From positions 17,252,854-17,316,853 of the forward strand of contig JACGWO010000001.1 in the NCBI GenBank assembly GCA_034509735.1: DNA of 64,000 nt, given 5' to 3'. The position numbers were made by a program, and so were the translations under genes. Shown here piece by piece: positions 31,165 through 43,830 of the stretch. Below the pieces are notes generated by a model. The model was not told the origin of the DNA. It was given only the letters and a program-made list of their open reading frames with translations, and did no database searches. This DNA is from Sesamum alatum. Lineage: Eukaryota; Streptophyta; Magnoliopsida; Lamiales; Pedaliaceae. Positions within the stretch are counted from its first letter, which is position 1. The number at the start of each line of letters is the position of its first letter.

Positions 31165-33808
31165 ATGAAGATCTTAGCATGGAACTGTCAGGGGTTTGGG
31201 TCCCCTTGGACAGTTCACAAGCTCTGGGAGCTCATCCGACAACATAACCCTGGCTTGGTTTTTATCTCCGAGACCAAGTCCTCCTCCAGGAGATATGATT
31301 GGTTGAAAACAACTTCTGAACCTCTATGGCGTAGGTATGGCGGCTTGAGGCCGCAACGGCGGTCTTGTTTTACTCTGGCGTAAGGACATCAAGGTTTGGG
31401 TTCAGTCTTATTTGCTCCACCACATTGTCGCTACAGTGCGAGGTGAAGGGGATTCTGAGGGTGGAGGTTCACCGGCTTCTATGGGAACCCGGATGTGAGT
31501 CGCCGACGGGAGACTTGGGACCTTCTTCGTCGTCTTCAGGGCCAGTCAGTCCGGTCGTGGGTGTGCTTGGGGGATTTTAATGAGATCCTGAGTCTGTCTG
31601 AGAAAGAGGGGCAGGCCCGCCGCGCCCTGTGGTAGATGGACGCATTTAGACAGTGCTTTGCGGATTGTGACTTGGTGGATTTGGGTTTCACGGGGGCACC
31701 GTACACCTGGCGTAACCATCGGGAGGCTCCGGCGACAGTTCGGGCTAGACTTGACCGAGCGTGCTGCAACCCCGGCTGCTCGGCGCGATTCCCGGCAGCG
31801 AGAGTCTCTCATATCCCGGTTGCGTGCTCGGATCATGCCGCTCTCATGCTTCATCTGGATGGGGCCTCTGACGCCGCTCCACGACCGGCTAAGCATCGAG
31901 TCCGCTTCAAAGCAGCTTGGACTAGAGTAGCAGACTGTGAGTTTATTGTTGGGATAGGTTGGCAGGGGCCGTCGGGATCCACAACGGCCGAAAGCCTGCG
32001 GTCTAAAGATTGCTCAATCCGCTACAGCGTTAAGCTCTTGGGATGAGTCGGTATTCGGGAACGTCCGGCGCCGAGTCAAGGAATTGGGGGACGAGATCTG
32101 CAGATTGCGAAGGGGCACACTGACCGCTGACGTTAAAGCTCGGATTGAGGGGCTTCGCATAGAACTTCAGTAATTACTGGCACGGGAGGAGATTCTGTGG
32201 AAGCAACGAGGGAAGGCTTTATAGTTGAAGGAGGGGGACATGAATAGCGCTTTTTTCCACGGACAAGCTACTGAACGCTGGCACCGCGAGATGATTAAAT
32301 GCCTCCGGGATGACCGGGGATGCAGTTACACTAGATGAGCAGAGATCCAAGAGATTATTGTGGCCCACTTCTCCTGTATCTTTCAATCCACAGCCCCGGA
32401 CCCTTAAGCGATTGATGACTGCCTCGCCTGCTTGCAGCCCAAGGTCTCAGACGCGGCCGGTCTTGAGCTCAGCCTCCCCTTCACCGCGGACGAAGTGAAG
32501 CACTCTCCAGCATGCACCCGTTGAAATCGCCGGGGCCGAACGGTATGTCTCCTATTTTCTTTCAAACTTACTGGCATATTGTTGGCCCCGCTACTACTGC
32601 ATGTGTGCTTGATTTTCTTAATGGGGAATACTTGGACCCCACTCTGAACTCTACTCATATCGTCTTTATTCCCAAAGTAGCCAACCAAGAAACTGTGTCA
32701 GCCTTCCGCCCTATTAGCCTTTGTAACGTTACGTACAAACTTGCGTCCAAAGTCCTTGCTAACCGCATGAAGCCCCTCCTTGACACCATCATCTCGCCCC
32801 ACCAGTCGGCCTTCATCCCTGGTCGGCTCATCACCGATAATGTCCTCGTTGCCCACGAACTTAACCACTTTCTTGCCCACAAATACCAGGGTCTGACCGG
32901 CTACGTGTCCCTCAAGCTTGAAATCAGTAAAGCCTATGACCAGGTAGAGTGGATCTTCCTTGAACGAGTGCTCCTTAGACTAGGCTTTCCCCGTAGATTT
33001 GTGTCACTTATTATGCAATGCGTGTCTACTGTGTCTTACTCTTTTTTGCTTAACGGTGACTGCTTTGGTGCTCTGATCCCGGGAAGGGGCCTCCGCCAAG
33101 GGGATCCCTTCTCTCCCTACCTGTTTCTTTGCTGTGCAGAGGTCTTCAGTCGGCTGATTCAGACGGAGGAGCACCGAGGCCTCCTCCGCGAGGTCCGGGA
33201 AAGCCGGCAAGGCCCGCGTATCACACACATTCTCTTTGCTGACGATACCCTTCTGTTTTGTCAAGCCACACGGGAAGCGCTACTCTGTATCCAATCTGTG
33301 CTGCGCACTTTCGAGTTGGTCTCGGGGTTTGCAATCAACCTTGAAAAATGGGCCGTGGTTTTCAGCCGGAACACTCATCCAAGCTTCGGACTGAGCTCGC
33401 CAGCCTCATTTAGATCCAGTGGTGGACAAGCATGACAAGTACCCTCGGTCTACCAGCGGTGGTGGGGAAATCAAAGTGGGCGGTCTTCGAGGGCCTGAAG
33501 GAGCGTATTTGGAAGGCTTTCAACAATCGGGAGACCAAGCGTCTTTCGCAAGCCAGACGGGTGGTGATGATTAAAGCCGTGATCCGGGCTATTCCCACGT
33601 ACGCCATGAGTTGCTTCCACCTGCCGGACTCCCTTCTTCAGGAGATCGAGAGTATACTGCGGCCTTCTTCTGAAACCAGGATCGGGAGCGCAAGATTCAC
33701 TGGAGGGCCTGGCATGAGGTGTGCCGAAGTAAGCACGAGGGCAGACTGGGGATCCGCGTGCTCAAGGACTTCAACGATGCCCTTCTCTGCAAACAGACTT
33801 GGCGGCTC
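31165..33808 (+). pseudogene. LINE ORF2: endonuclease and reverse transcriptase, broken
   Basis: The endonuclease starts MKILAWNCQGFGSPWTVHKL at 31,165, with FISETKS nearby. It continues in other frames with LGDFNE (about 31,567-31,584), GFTGAPYTWRN and SDHAAL. The reverse transcriptase is open from 32,512 to 33,435: SPGPNGM, FRPISLCN, HQSAFIPGR, GLRQGDPFSPYLF and the catalytic FADD (33,235-33,246). In motif A the usual Asp is Glu (KLEISKAYD, codon at 32,920-32,922), so catalysis should be impaired even without the frameshifts. A further frame (33,432-33,800) holds the C-terminal connection (KSKWAVFEGLKERIW, IPTYAMSCFHLP). There are at least four frame breaks. Confidence 0.88.
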
Positions 33809-33809
33809 C

Positions 33810-34152
33810 TCATCCTCAGACATACACAAGACGTGCACAGACTCCTGCACCAATAAGAAGGCAGGAAATGAATCGGCAATTTTAGAGGCTGGAAGAGCCG
33901 GTTCAGGAAGCTAGTGCACGACATATAGTGGAGACAGAGGCGACAATGCGTAGAAGAAGGATAACCCGTGGACAAAGTGAAAGATTGAGGGTTATTGCAG
34001 AGGGCAACGATTGGAAGATGTTCCGGGAGTATTCTAGAGAAGAAGTTAATCGTATATGTGTAGAGATTGGGATTACTAGAACAGTAATGAAAAATTGGAT
34101 CTTGAAGCACAAGCGTATACGAGCTGCAGCAAGTAATGCTGAAGCTAACTAG
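33810..34152 (+). pseudogene. ZF-HD C-terminal fragment fused to the LINE
   Basis: Starts abruptly at TCATCCTCAGACATACAC, equivalent to 7202 in the ZF-HD gene. It encodes the end of the linker, one stop (TTT TAG near 33,880), then a complete homeodomain in frame: [39 protein letters not shown], ending SNAEAN. The recognition helix with W and the adjacent residues is intact, unlike the copy at 6831. The finger and promoter are missing. The downstream 34,153-34,215 matches the ZF-HD 3' flank. Confidence 0.87.
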
Positions 34153-34215
34153 ACTTAGATTTAGTTTGAATAACTTCTTATTAGGAATTAGTTTATTGAT
34201 ATTTTATTTGACGTG

Positions 34216-35020
34216 CATAAAAATGACTGGTCTAAAGAGACCCAAATGGTCCAAAAGAAAAAAAGTAGATCGCATTGAGCTCAAAGGAATGCAAGATTTA
34301 AAGTACCCCCAAAGGGACCCAATTCGCGCCCCCAGGCCCCAAGGAAGGATCGGCCCAAGTACAAAACCCAAAATAATGGCCCAAGGAAGACCCCGATCCA
34401 ACCCACAGGAAGGATCAGGCCTGGTCCCCGAAAGGGAGACCAAGTAGAGCCCAAGTAAGGCGTAGGTGGCCTAACAGCCCCCCTAGAAAGAAGACCCAGG
34501 CAAGGAAGGCCCGCAAAAGGGGGTCTAATCTGGCCACGAAGGAAGGATAAAGTTATCTAGCCATATCCTTATTCGAGCAAGGATCTCGCAACTACCTCTT
34601 GGATTTTAGGAGATTATGACCTACAGGACTCTGGGAGGGACGTCTGCTGACCTTCCGAGAGTCCAACCAGCCAAGAGGTCCTCCTCTTCAAGGAATTCCC
34701 TCTATAAATTTCTAGCCCCCTTGGCTGGTATGAAGGGATGAATTTTCTACCCTGTCAAGCTCAATAACGTTTTTTACAGACTCTAAGCTCTCGCATTTCT
34801 CTCTGAACTATACTTAGCTCACTTTATGCTCATTGCTCTCATATTATTCTTATTTTCATATTACATTCAAGTTATTTCGTCTCAACTGCTTAGTGACTTG
34901 AGCGTCGGACTGCTAACGCATTTTTTGCAAGTCCTCTTTCCCAATTTATAGAACCTCAAGCCCACTCCGTTTAAGTCCAATAAGACTATTTTGATTTAGC
35001 GCTTTTTTGCTTGCATCATC
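34216..35020 (+). mobile_element. LTR-like sequence, probably a solo or partial LTR
   Basis: About 800 bp of GC-richer sequence inserted in the ZF-HD 3' flank. It has a promoter-like TCTATAAATT at 34,701-34,710 and a downstream pyrimidine-rich region with CTCTCGCATTTCTCTCTG. It also has the phrase TGACTTGAGCGTCGGA at about 34,892, a type of sequence common in Ty3-like plant LTRs. No internal gag/pol, no primer-binding site, and no clean target duplication found. The ORFs at 34,136-34,447 are not credible genes. Confidence 0.5.
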
Positions 35021-35590
35021 TTATTATTGATTAACATTTTTATTGATTAGATTTATAGTTGCAAATTGAACTTTAGTATACTATTTTATGTTTTGATTTT
35101 AATTTAATTTTTAATTTAAGTTGTAAATTTATAAAATAATGATATTCATTTTTTGGTATTTTGATATTTAAATAAATATAGTTAAGAACAAAAAATTATA
35201 TTTTTTAGAAGCGATGAATATGCAAAAGAAAAACCACTAAAAATAAAGTTAAAACAAGTAATTTGATCATGGTAATTTTAAACACTAAACACGATATAGG
35301 GGTATTTTAGTCCAAAATATCCAAAAATTAGATCCAAAACGTCAGAAACACCCACCAAGCGCACCACTCGCGCATGCGTTACACTTTCCGTCAATTGCTA
35401 ACGAAATGGGGGCTTTTTGCTAAGCTTTTCAAAACACGAGGGTTTTTTTTTTTACCTATTTTCTTAACGCAAGGGGGTGTTTAGCTATTACAATTAAACG
35501 GGGGGGGGGGGGGGGGGGGGGGATAAAATGGAGTTTGGCCAAATTTGATGTAGAGCGTGACTAGATAAGTAGATTCAAGCCGTTAGATTA
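35021..35590. other. AT-rich noncoding stretch ending in a 23-base G run
   Basis: No gene. The poly(G) tract lies at 35,500-35,522, followed by an AT microsatellite near 35,620-35,645. The tract may be of uncertain length in the assembly. Confidence 0.75.
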
Positions 35591-38500
35591 TATGTCTTTT
35601 CATCCTAACTCTTATATATATATCTATCTATATATATATATATATTGATTGAGGCCTGATCTTCGATTGACAAATTAATTTCCATAGCTAACGAAAGACT
35701 GAACTATCTTTGTTGTTAAGGACTGTATATAACGTCTCATGTTCATACTCATTAGTCTATATGCATATTTGTAGGTTTATGTTCGTACTTCCAACATCAT
35801 CGTCTTAGATTGGGAAGAAAGATACTTAGTTTTTGGGACCTATATTTCATAGGAAAATTGTAATTTTCGTCATGTAACTTAGGGAGGGTGGCAATCTTGG
35901 TCCTGTACGAATTGATTTTTTGCAATTTAGTCCTGTGACTTTAATGTTTTGGTAATTTTGGTCCTTTTTGACCGAAAAAATGCATGTGTCGGGCACGTGA
36001 CCATGATAATTGGGCTTTCCGGCCAGATGGGACCAAAATTTTCAAATTTTCTAAGTTACAGGATTAAATTACTCTAATCAATTCGTACAAGATCAAAGTT
36101 GTCACCCCCCTAAGTTACAGTATGAAAATTACAATTTTTTCCTAAGAAAACTCATACTGTTTGCTGAAAATTCTATTTTTTAACTCCTCATAAAGAAAAT
36201 AAATTAATAATGTCTACAATTAAAAAATTAGAGTCTTAAAATATTTCTCAAGCTTCGTAAATCAATATGCCCCCAGCATGAGATTTGACGAAGGTTGTGT
36301 TAAAAAATAGACTATAAAAGTATTATTTGTACTATAAATTCACCTATTTTTACTCTTCTTAGGGGAAATAAATAAATAAAGTTCATACTTCAAAAAATTA
36401 TAGCCATAAAAATTTAATTTCAAGCATTGTAGATCAACATGCAGCCAGATGGGGTGTGTTAAGGGAAGTGGTGAACAAACATACTATAAAACTCATATTT
36501 TTTTGCTGAAAATTTCATTTTTTTTTACTCATAAAGAAAATAAATCAATAACACCTTTTAATTGAAAAACTATAGCCTTTAAAAGATAATTTTTCAAGCT
36601 TCACAAATTAATATGCCCCCAACAAGGGATTTAGCGATGGTAGTGCTGAACAAGTAGACTATAAAAATATTATTTTTACTAAAAATTCACCTATTTTTTA
36701 CCCTGAGAAAATAAATCAATAAAGTGTATAATTCAAAACATTAGAAGCATAAAAAATAATTTTGAACCCTCGCAGATCAATGCCCCTAGCATGGGGTGTC
36801 CCGAGGGCAATGCTGAATAAAGGGACTAAAAATTAAAAATTACAACTTTCATCCTATAACTTAGGAGTGACAATTTTGGTCCTACACTAATTGATTTTTG
36901 TGATTTAGTCATGTAACTTTGAATAATTGGCAATTTTGCTCTTTTTTAGCTGGAAAGATATTATTTTTTACTAAAAATTCACCTATTTTTTACCCCACCC
37001 AGAGAAAATAAATCAATAAAGTGTATAATTCAAAACATTAGAAGCATAAAAATTAATTTTGAACCCCCGCAAATCAATGCCCCTAGCATGGGGTGTCCCG
37101 AGGGCAATGCTGAATACAGGGACTAAAAATTAAAAATTACAACTTTCATCCCGTAACTTAGGAGTGGCAATTTTGGTCCTACACTAATTGATTTTCGTGA
37201 TTTAGTCCTGTAACTTTGAATAATTGGTAATTTTGCTCTTTTTTAGCGGGAAAGATGCATGAGCCAGGCACATGACGTTAAAAATTGGGATTTTTCGGCC
37301 ATATGGAATCAAAATTGTCAAATTTTCAAAGTTCTAAAACTAAATTGTGAAAATCAATTAGTACAGGAGCAAAATTGCCACCCCAAAAATTACAAAACGA
37401 AAATTACAATTTTCCCTATTTCATAAGAGTCTTCTTAAGTGGCCGTCGACAATCTTGTACTAATCTCTTTGAATGAATTTTAAGTTGTTTTTATTGTCTA
37501 TTATCTTATAATGATCATGGTATAGATTCTCTTCGAGTATAGATTCTCTTCGAGGCCGAATAAATCATGTCCTTTTCTAATACTCATTTGATATTATATG
37601 ATTGACAAACTCTTTAAGATCACACAAGTTGATCGTATCCTCTTCAGATACACCTTATTTCTATTGTCAGGCCATCTCCTCGAGGCTCGAGGTCATATGT
37701 ATCAGATATATCATCTTTAGATACGCCTTCATTTTATTTTTAGACCATCTCTTGGTGTTATATATATTGGTCGTACCCTTTTTTGGATACACCTTCATTT
37801 TATTTTAGACAACTCTTTGAGAACATTTAAGTGGATCGTACTCTTTCCAAATATGCTTTATTTGATTTTTAGACCAGTTGCAATGTATTTTATTAAAATG
37901 CTTTTTAATGTTAATTTTGTTTTATTATAAAACAAAAGGTTAAAATTTGAAAGAATCGTACAACCGATTTGATTTCATAATTTAAAGGAAAATTTTAGCC
38001 CGGACCTGGCTCGGCCAAACCTGAACCAATTATATGGCAAGTGCAATACACTTGTCGTGTGATTGGTGTAAAATTCAGAAAAAGTGACCATTCATATAGC
38101 AAGTGTGATACACTTACTCTATGATTGTTTTGATTAGACCAAACTTGATTCAGGTAAAAATTTTGCTTTAATTAATTATCACATCCATTTTAGTTTGTCA
38201 CACACGCTAACTAATTTGGGATATGATATGATCAGCTAAGTTGATCATGAAGTTGTTTTAGTCAAGGTTGTTGTCCTCGAGTACTCGATCTGAAACTGTA
38301 TTGAATATTGATCGTTTTTAAAGCCTACACTCACAGATCATAATTAAAAGAACGTTATAAGTTTTAAATTAGATAAATCAATCAAAAATAATAAGTATTG
38401 CAATAAATGTAGTCGACTTAAAATACTTGATAAAACAGGACGAAGTATTTACATATAGCTTCAATCTCAGACTAATCACATCAGTATGAGGAGAAATATC

Positions 38501-39535
38501 GTACAATATAGATACAAAGGAAACAATAGAACATTATGTGACAGTGATGCATGGTGATCTATCTGGGTCGGAGTCGGGCTTGAGGTTGGGGTCGCGGTTG
38601 GGTGAATGCAATGTCAATGAAAAATACGTGAAAGGCTACTGCAACTCTAATTGATTTGGATCAAACCCAAAACCGACCCGATCCATTTTGAATTCATTAA
38701 TTTAGATTTGTTGTTAGCCCAATTCATTGAACTCATAACTCAATTAGACCCAACCTAAAACCGACCCAATCAGCCTACTTGTTACAATTTCAATGAAAAA
38801 TATGCGAAAAAGGCTATTGTAACTCTAACTGATCTTATTTAGTTGTGATTGGGATTCTGATTGAAACGGCCTAATGATAATCGCAATTTCATTGAGACCC
38901 TTGCCTCGGACTACTCATATCAACGGCCAACAGCGACGCGAGAGAGTTCCAGTTCTACTACGCTAGGCTCGAGGGGAGAAACATAAACGACAACTTCTTC
39001 TGTCGTTTGAGGGTGCCCTACTCCGACTACCAAGATATGATGAAAGGTTTGTGGTTGGGTAGTTTCCTGCAGGGTTTGTAGCTTCAATGCCGCTCATGGA
39101 AAAGCCTTCTCACATTGTTTGTCTTGACGAGAGCCTCACCCCACTTCAAGTTTTACTTACAGGAAATTCTAACGACCGGATCGTATTTAATCAAACCTAA
39201 ATCAATTACATGACAAATGTACTACATGTCGAGTAATTGGTGTACTATTTAAAAGAAAAAGTGATCAATCACACTAATGCACTTACTGTACGATTGGATG
39301 GTTAGATCATACTTGATTTAAGTAAGAATTTTTTCCTTATTTAGAGGTGATTACATTATTTAATTTAAATCGATCTGTAACGTAAGAAATTTTCTATACT
39401 ACTTTGTTATTATACATCGGCGGTGATAGTAATGATCGATGTTTATCAAAATTAACAGTATTTTTGCATCTGATGGGCATCATTAATTAAGTTTGATCGA
39501 TATGCAATAGAAAGATAGTTTTTTTTTAAGATTTT
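35590..39535 (+). repeat. Third, diverged copy of the block A segment 2330-5930
   Basis: Collinear with 2330-5930 and 47,560-51,110 but clearly more diverged. It includes both foldback elements (35,852-36,141 and 36,835-37,416) and the region of the 124-codon ORF, of which only about 30 codons survive near 38,950-39,030 (FYYARLEG, NFFCRLRVPYSDYQ). That ORF is internally deleted and not intact. Confidence 0.85.
36669..37255. repeat. Tandem duplication of about 290 bp within the third copy
   Basis: The segment starting TATTATTTTTACTAAAAATTC and ending at the GGAAAGAT before GCATGAGCC is present twice (36,669-36,958 and 36,959-37,255). It splits the second foldback element, so this foldback copy has two left arms. 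Confidence 0.85.
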
Positions 39536-42280
39536 TGAAAATTTTAAGAAATTAATAGTGAAAAGTTCTTACAAATCAGCACTGAGGCGGCAGTTGGCCG
39601 TCGCCGCCAACCTTATATATATATACATACATATATATGTAATATATGTTATATATATATATGTAATTATGTATTATATTGCTACATATATTTAAATTTT
39701 TTTTCTTAAAAATTAAGTTAAAATATTTTAATTTTTTCAAAATTTAAGATTCATAAAAATATTTTTTTATTTTAAATGCATATAACAATAAATATTATTC
39801 ATATTAAATAATATAACAATGTGATTTTTAATTAATATATTTATATTATTATTTTAAATTGAAAGAAGAAGATTTTTTTTAAAAAAATGAATTAAAATGA
39901 TTTAATTCAAAAATATAAAAATATAAAAATATATTATTTTAAATACAAATAATAGTAATTTTAGTAAATAATATAACCTTAGGGGGGAAAGTGTTACATT
40001 TGTTAGTTTAGGGGGGTAAATGTTACATCAAGAATAGTTCAGGGGGGGCGAAGTGTACTTAACCCTATTTTTTTTTTTTTAATTAAAGCCATGTAATTGT
40101 CACATCATGTACAATTAGCCAATAAAATCACTTCCCCTAATTTAAAGTGCCACGTCATATTCCAATGTTATTTTTCCACAAGTTTAGACAAAATTCGGCA
40201 AAAAGGAGTATCAAAATTGAGCAAATTAAAAAGTTACAGGATTATTTTAAAATCCTAGAAAGACAAAAGATTAAAATGGGAATGAGGTATAGTTAGCGGA
40301 TGAAAATTATCTTTAATTCAAAATTTACAAATTTTTTCTTTGTGTTGTTATATATATTAAAATTTTCTTTAGAAAATGTTGTTGATACAATTTTAAAATA
40401 TTATATATCAACACACAGACACACATATATATGTACACACATCGTATAATATGCAAATCTATGTATATAATTAATTTATAATATTCTATAATTTTGTGAG
40501 TAACCATATGATATATTGTTAAATATTTGTGCATGTAATTGGGAAAAAATTATAGAAGTTATAGGACATATCTATTTATTAAAATTATAAGTTGCATAGA
40601 GTTACATTACGATTTACACATATTCATGTGTATTTTTTAACATAAACAATTTACTTTGTTACACATATTTGCATATATTGAACTTGTAAATATTTTTTGT
40701 ATCATATAATCTAAAAGCTATAAATTATAAAACTATTTTTTAAATAAAAATTTGAGTTAAAATTTAAACTAAAAGTAGTTTTGGGAAGATTTTTAATAAA
40801 ACATACGTTAGGGGTTAGGGAGTAAAACTTATAGGGGGTAAGTGAGAATGATATTTTTTGTCCTGTTATGTGTCAAATTATTTTGTAAGTGAATTTTTTG
40901 TTATCTTTCACACTTTGAGGGGTGAACTAAATTACAATTTAACAATGTGATCAATACTTAACAACTGGATATAACGGCCACGTGCTCAGTCCAAAAATTA
41001 ATGGTATGATGCTTTTTGCACAACCCCATTAAATCATTAGAAATTAATTATTATGATGTGACTAATAATGCAAAATACCCTATTATGACTAAAATTGCAA
41101 TTGAACTCAAAATAATACTATAAAGAAGATATTAAAAACATGAAATGAAATCAAAGAAAATTGAAAAAGACTTAAAATTTTGAAATGGAACTCCATAATA
41201 TCTTGAGAATCATAATTGAATAATCATCTCTCTGAAAAAAATCAAAAATGGAAAAATAAACTATCTAGATGATAAGAAAGCATGACTTTGAGCAACTCTC
41301 TTAATTCTTCACCATCGATAAATACTAGGTTTAGTTTCAAATTAATAATGATGATAGTATATATTTTTGTGAAGGTAAAATAAGAAGAGACCAACTTCCT
41401 TAATTTTTAATTCACTTGCATTTTTAAGGTTGCGCATTTGTCCAGCAAAAAAAGGTAACGGTACTTACTAACATAGTTTTGCGCAAAAAAGGCACGAGAC
41501 AACGCCAAAATATGAAAACTAGGATTAGTTCTGAGAAGTCGTCTATCTAAGTTCGGACTGGTCATATGTTAAAAATAATGCGCGAACTGGTATATACATA
41601 ATAAATTAATTGTAATATAAAATATTTTTCTTGGACGATTTATGGATCTCTCTTGTCATTTGCTTTCTCTTTTAATTTTCAATATCAAATAGACAGTCAT
41701 GTATTCAACCATGAATTAAAATATAATTAAATGGGTAAACTTACCTATAATATAGTTTCTTTTTATCACTAATGCAGTCACAAGTCACAATAACATAATC
41801 TGGTTTTGCAATAATATAACTTTGACTGTTATTTGGATTATTGAATTTTTCATCACAAAACTCTTCATTGTGTAGCAAAATGAGGAGAGATTTTTACTAA
41901 TCATAAACAATAACACATATATCTAATACAATATCTTACTCCAATAACATTGTTCAACATTCATAACAAACTATATTTGGATTTTGTTAGAACCAATTAA
42001 TAGAAGTCAACATTATGAGTTGAATATAATATAATTGTAAACATTCCATTCCTTAGTCATTTAAAGTGAATGAAATCTCGTTGTAAAGTATAATATTTTA
42101 TTAATCTTTAAGATTAATTAAATATTAATATTTTATTAAACTTTAAGACTATATCTATGGTGATGTAAGTTACACATTTTAATTTATATTTTAATTATTT
42201 TTTTTAATTAATTAAGAAGAAACAAGTGAACCAAACGTCAAATTTTGAAATCCTATATAAAGATATTTTATATAACGTTT
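39536..42280. other. AT-rich noncoding stretch unique to the third copy
   Basis: No gene recognised on either strand. The ORF at 40,325-40,534 (-) runs through an (AC)n/(TA)n tract. This 2.7 kb separates the two halves of the third block copy and is probably one or more insertions. Neither its ends nor a family could be recognised. Confidence 0.6.
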
Positions 42281-42526
42281 AATTTGGTCCAAACTTTCAC
42301 AACCCAGTAAGGAAAACAATATGCCATTATGTGAAATTGCATACTCACTTTGAGTTGTTGCACACAAAGACTTAAAAGGTATGTCATAATACTCTTACTA
42401 ACATTATTTTTTACTAGTTTTAAGAGTCACATTCCAGTAAAAAATAGTCATATTGCTTTAATTATAATTACAATGCTTTATTCAAAACAAAAATACCATA
42501 ATTATAATAGACTAAACTAAAGTTAT

Positions 42527-42630
42527 GTGCAAAATATACGTAAAGAGCGACAAAGTGCAAAATATGCGTAAAGAGCGACTGAGTGCAAAATATGCGCAAA
42601 CAACGACTAAATGCAAAATATGCGCAAAAA
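42527..42630 (+). promoter_or_regulatory. Promoter tandem repeat (about four units) upstream of the deleted ZF-HD copy
   Basis: Four units of the TGCAAAATATGCG repeat, one more than at the full ZF-HD genes. The surrounding 42,281-42,886 matches the ZF-HD upstream region (6210-6720; 51,420-51,985). Confidence 0.5.
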
Positions 42631-42886
42631 ACATATCACTAATCTTGAAGAAGAAATAACTTTGTCTCTCGACAAATTTACAGATCGCAAATCCAAATAC
42701 ACCGTTTTAGTATCACATTCTAAATTTTAAATACTAAGAGCATTACAATCCTAAGTCTGTACATTTGACTGAATTATCATGAATTTATTCATTCAGAGAA
42801 AGAGATAGAGATACTACTCACCAAAATTACATACTAAAATTGCATTTGCAACTTTTCAGCAGGAAAACTTGCTTTGATTAGATTTC

Positions 42887-43155
42887 AGAGGTTGGAAGAG
42901 CCGGTTCAGTAGGCTAGTACACGACATACAGTGGAGACAGACGCGACTGTGCGTAGAAGAAGAATAACCCATGGACAAAGTGAAAGAATGAGGGTTATTG
43001 CAGAGAGCAATGGTTGGGAGATGTTCCTAGAGAATTCTAGAGAAGAAGTTAATAGTATATGTGCAGACATTGGGATTACTAGAACAGTAATGAAAAATTG
43101 GATCCTCAACCACAGGCGTAGACAAGCAGCAACAAGTAATCCTAAAGCTAACTAG
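42887..43155 (+). pseudogene. ZF-HD homeodomain fragment joined to the ZF-HD upstream region
   Basis: At about 42,886 the 5' flank (ending just before the TATA region) jumps to linker codons equivalent to 7275. This removes TATA, ATG, finger and most of the linker. One TAG stop follows (near 42,911), then the homeodomain is open: [38 protein letters not shown]. An ATG at 42,931 could start a 74-aa homeodomain-only peptide. Changes at usually basic or conserved positions (K to E in GWEMF, R to L in FLEN) suggest decay. Confidence 0.82.
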
Positions 43156-43216
43156 ACTTAGATTTGGTTTGAATAACTTCTTATTAGGAATTAGTTTATT
43201 GATATTTATTTGATTT

Positions 43217-43440
43217 GGTTAAACTGTAAAATTATAAAAGTTAGTCTTTTCATCTCAATTTAATTTTTTCGTACCAAATAAGGGAAAGTATTTGAAATTT
43301 ACTCCTCTTCCAATCATACCAAACAACTTGAAGGAAAACTATTATTCTTTTCCTCCCCTTCCCCTCCCCCCCCTTCCCCTTTTCACTTCCCTTTCCTCCA
43401 TTTGAAGCAAACGAACTCTTCAATTCAAGTAGTTACTACA
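43217..43440 (-). mobile_element. Partial PIF/Harbinger-like element
   Basis: The complement matches about 16,098-16,310, including the GTTCGTTTG end (here CAAACGAACTC at 43,427) and the G-rich run (here C-rich, about 43,352-43,385). The other end is missing. It sits immediately downstream of the homeodomain fragment. Confidence 0.65.
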
Positions 43441-43447
43441 GCTTTTA

Positions 43448-43448
<1 letters not shown>

Positions 43449-43488
<40 letters not shown>

Positions 43489-43511
43489 TTATATATATAT
43501 ATATATATATA
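43449..43511. repeat. (CT)n(AT)n microsatellite
   Basis: A CT run with one CTTT interruption, followed by an AT run. The sequence after it (TTGATTGAGGCATGATCTTC) repeats that found after the AT tract at about 35,645. Confidence 0.95.
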
Positions 43512-43632
43512 TTGATTGAGGCATGATCTTCCATTAACAAGTTCATTTCCATAGCTAACGGAAGTCCTGACACGAATGTCGTTGTTAATGATGCAGGTGT
43601 TAGTGTTGTTGACGATGACGATGAGTGTGACT

Positions 43633-43830
43633 AAGAGGGTGTTTGGCTAAACTTTTTTAAAACATCTTATAAGCTCCTACATCTTATAAGATGTTTTAGG
43701 AGCTTATAAAATGTTTGATCTTATTTTTAAAATAAGCTCATGAAGTGTTTGGATAAAATAAAATGTTCAAACTTATAAGATATTTTAACATCTTATAAGA
43801 TATTAGGGGTGTTTGGCATAATGAGGTCTT
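43633..43830. mobile_element. hAT-like MITE (about 200 bp)
   Basis: Begins GAGGGTGTTTGGCTAAAC and is followed at about 43,806 by GGGGTGTTTGGCATAATG. It is rich in CTTATAAGAT motifs in both orientations. Similar short sequence flanks the large CACTA element (about 640-765 and 2280-2350). The family assignment is tentative. Confidence 0.4.

Larger units (their letters stand above)
29143..33809 (+). mobile_element. L1-type LINE, nearly full length at the 5' side, 3' end lost
   Basis: GC content rises sharply at about 29,145. A pyrimidine-rich 5' UTR (about 29,150-29,650) precedes ORF1 and ORF2. At 33,810 the sequence switches, inside ORF2 (KQTWRLL-type segment), to the ZF-HD gene. There is therefore no 3' UTR, no poly(A) and no matching target duplication. 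The element's base composition is clearly unlike its surroundings. Confidence 0.88.

Noticed and set aside
34136..34447. 103-codon ORF after the homeodomain fragment
   Set aside because: Runs from the ZF-HD 3' flank into LTR-like sequence; no domain.
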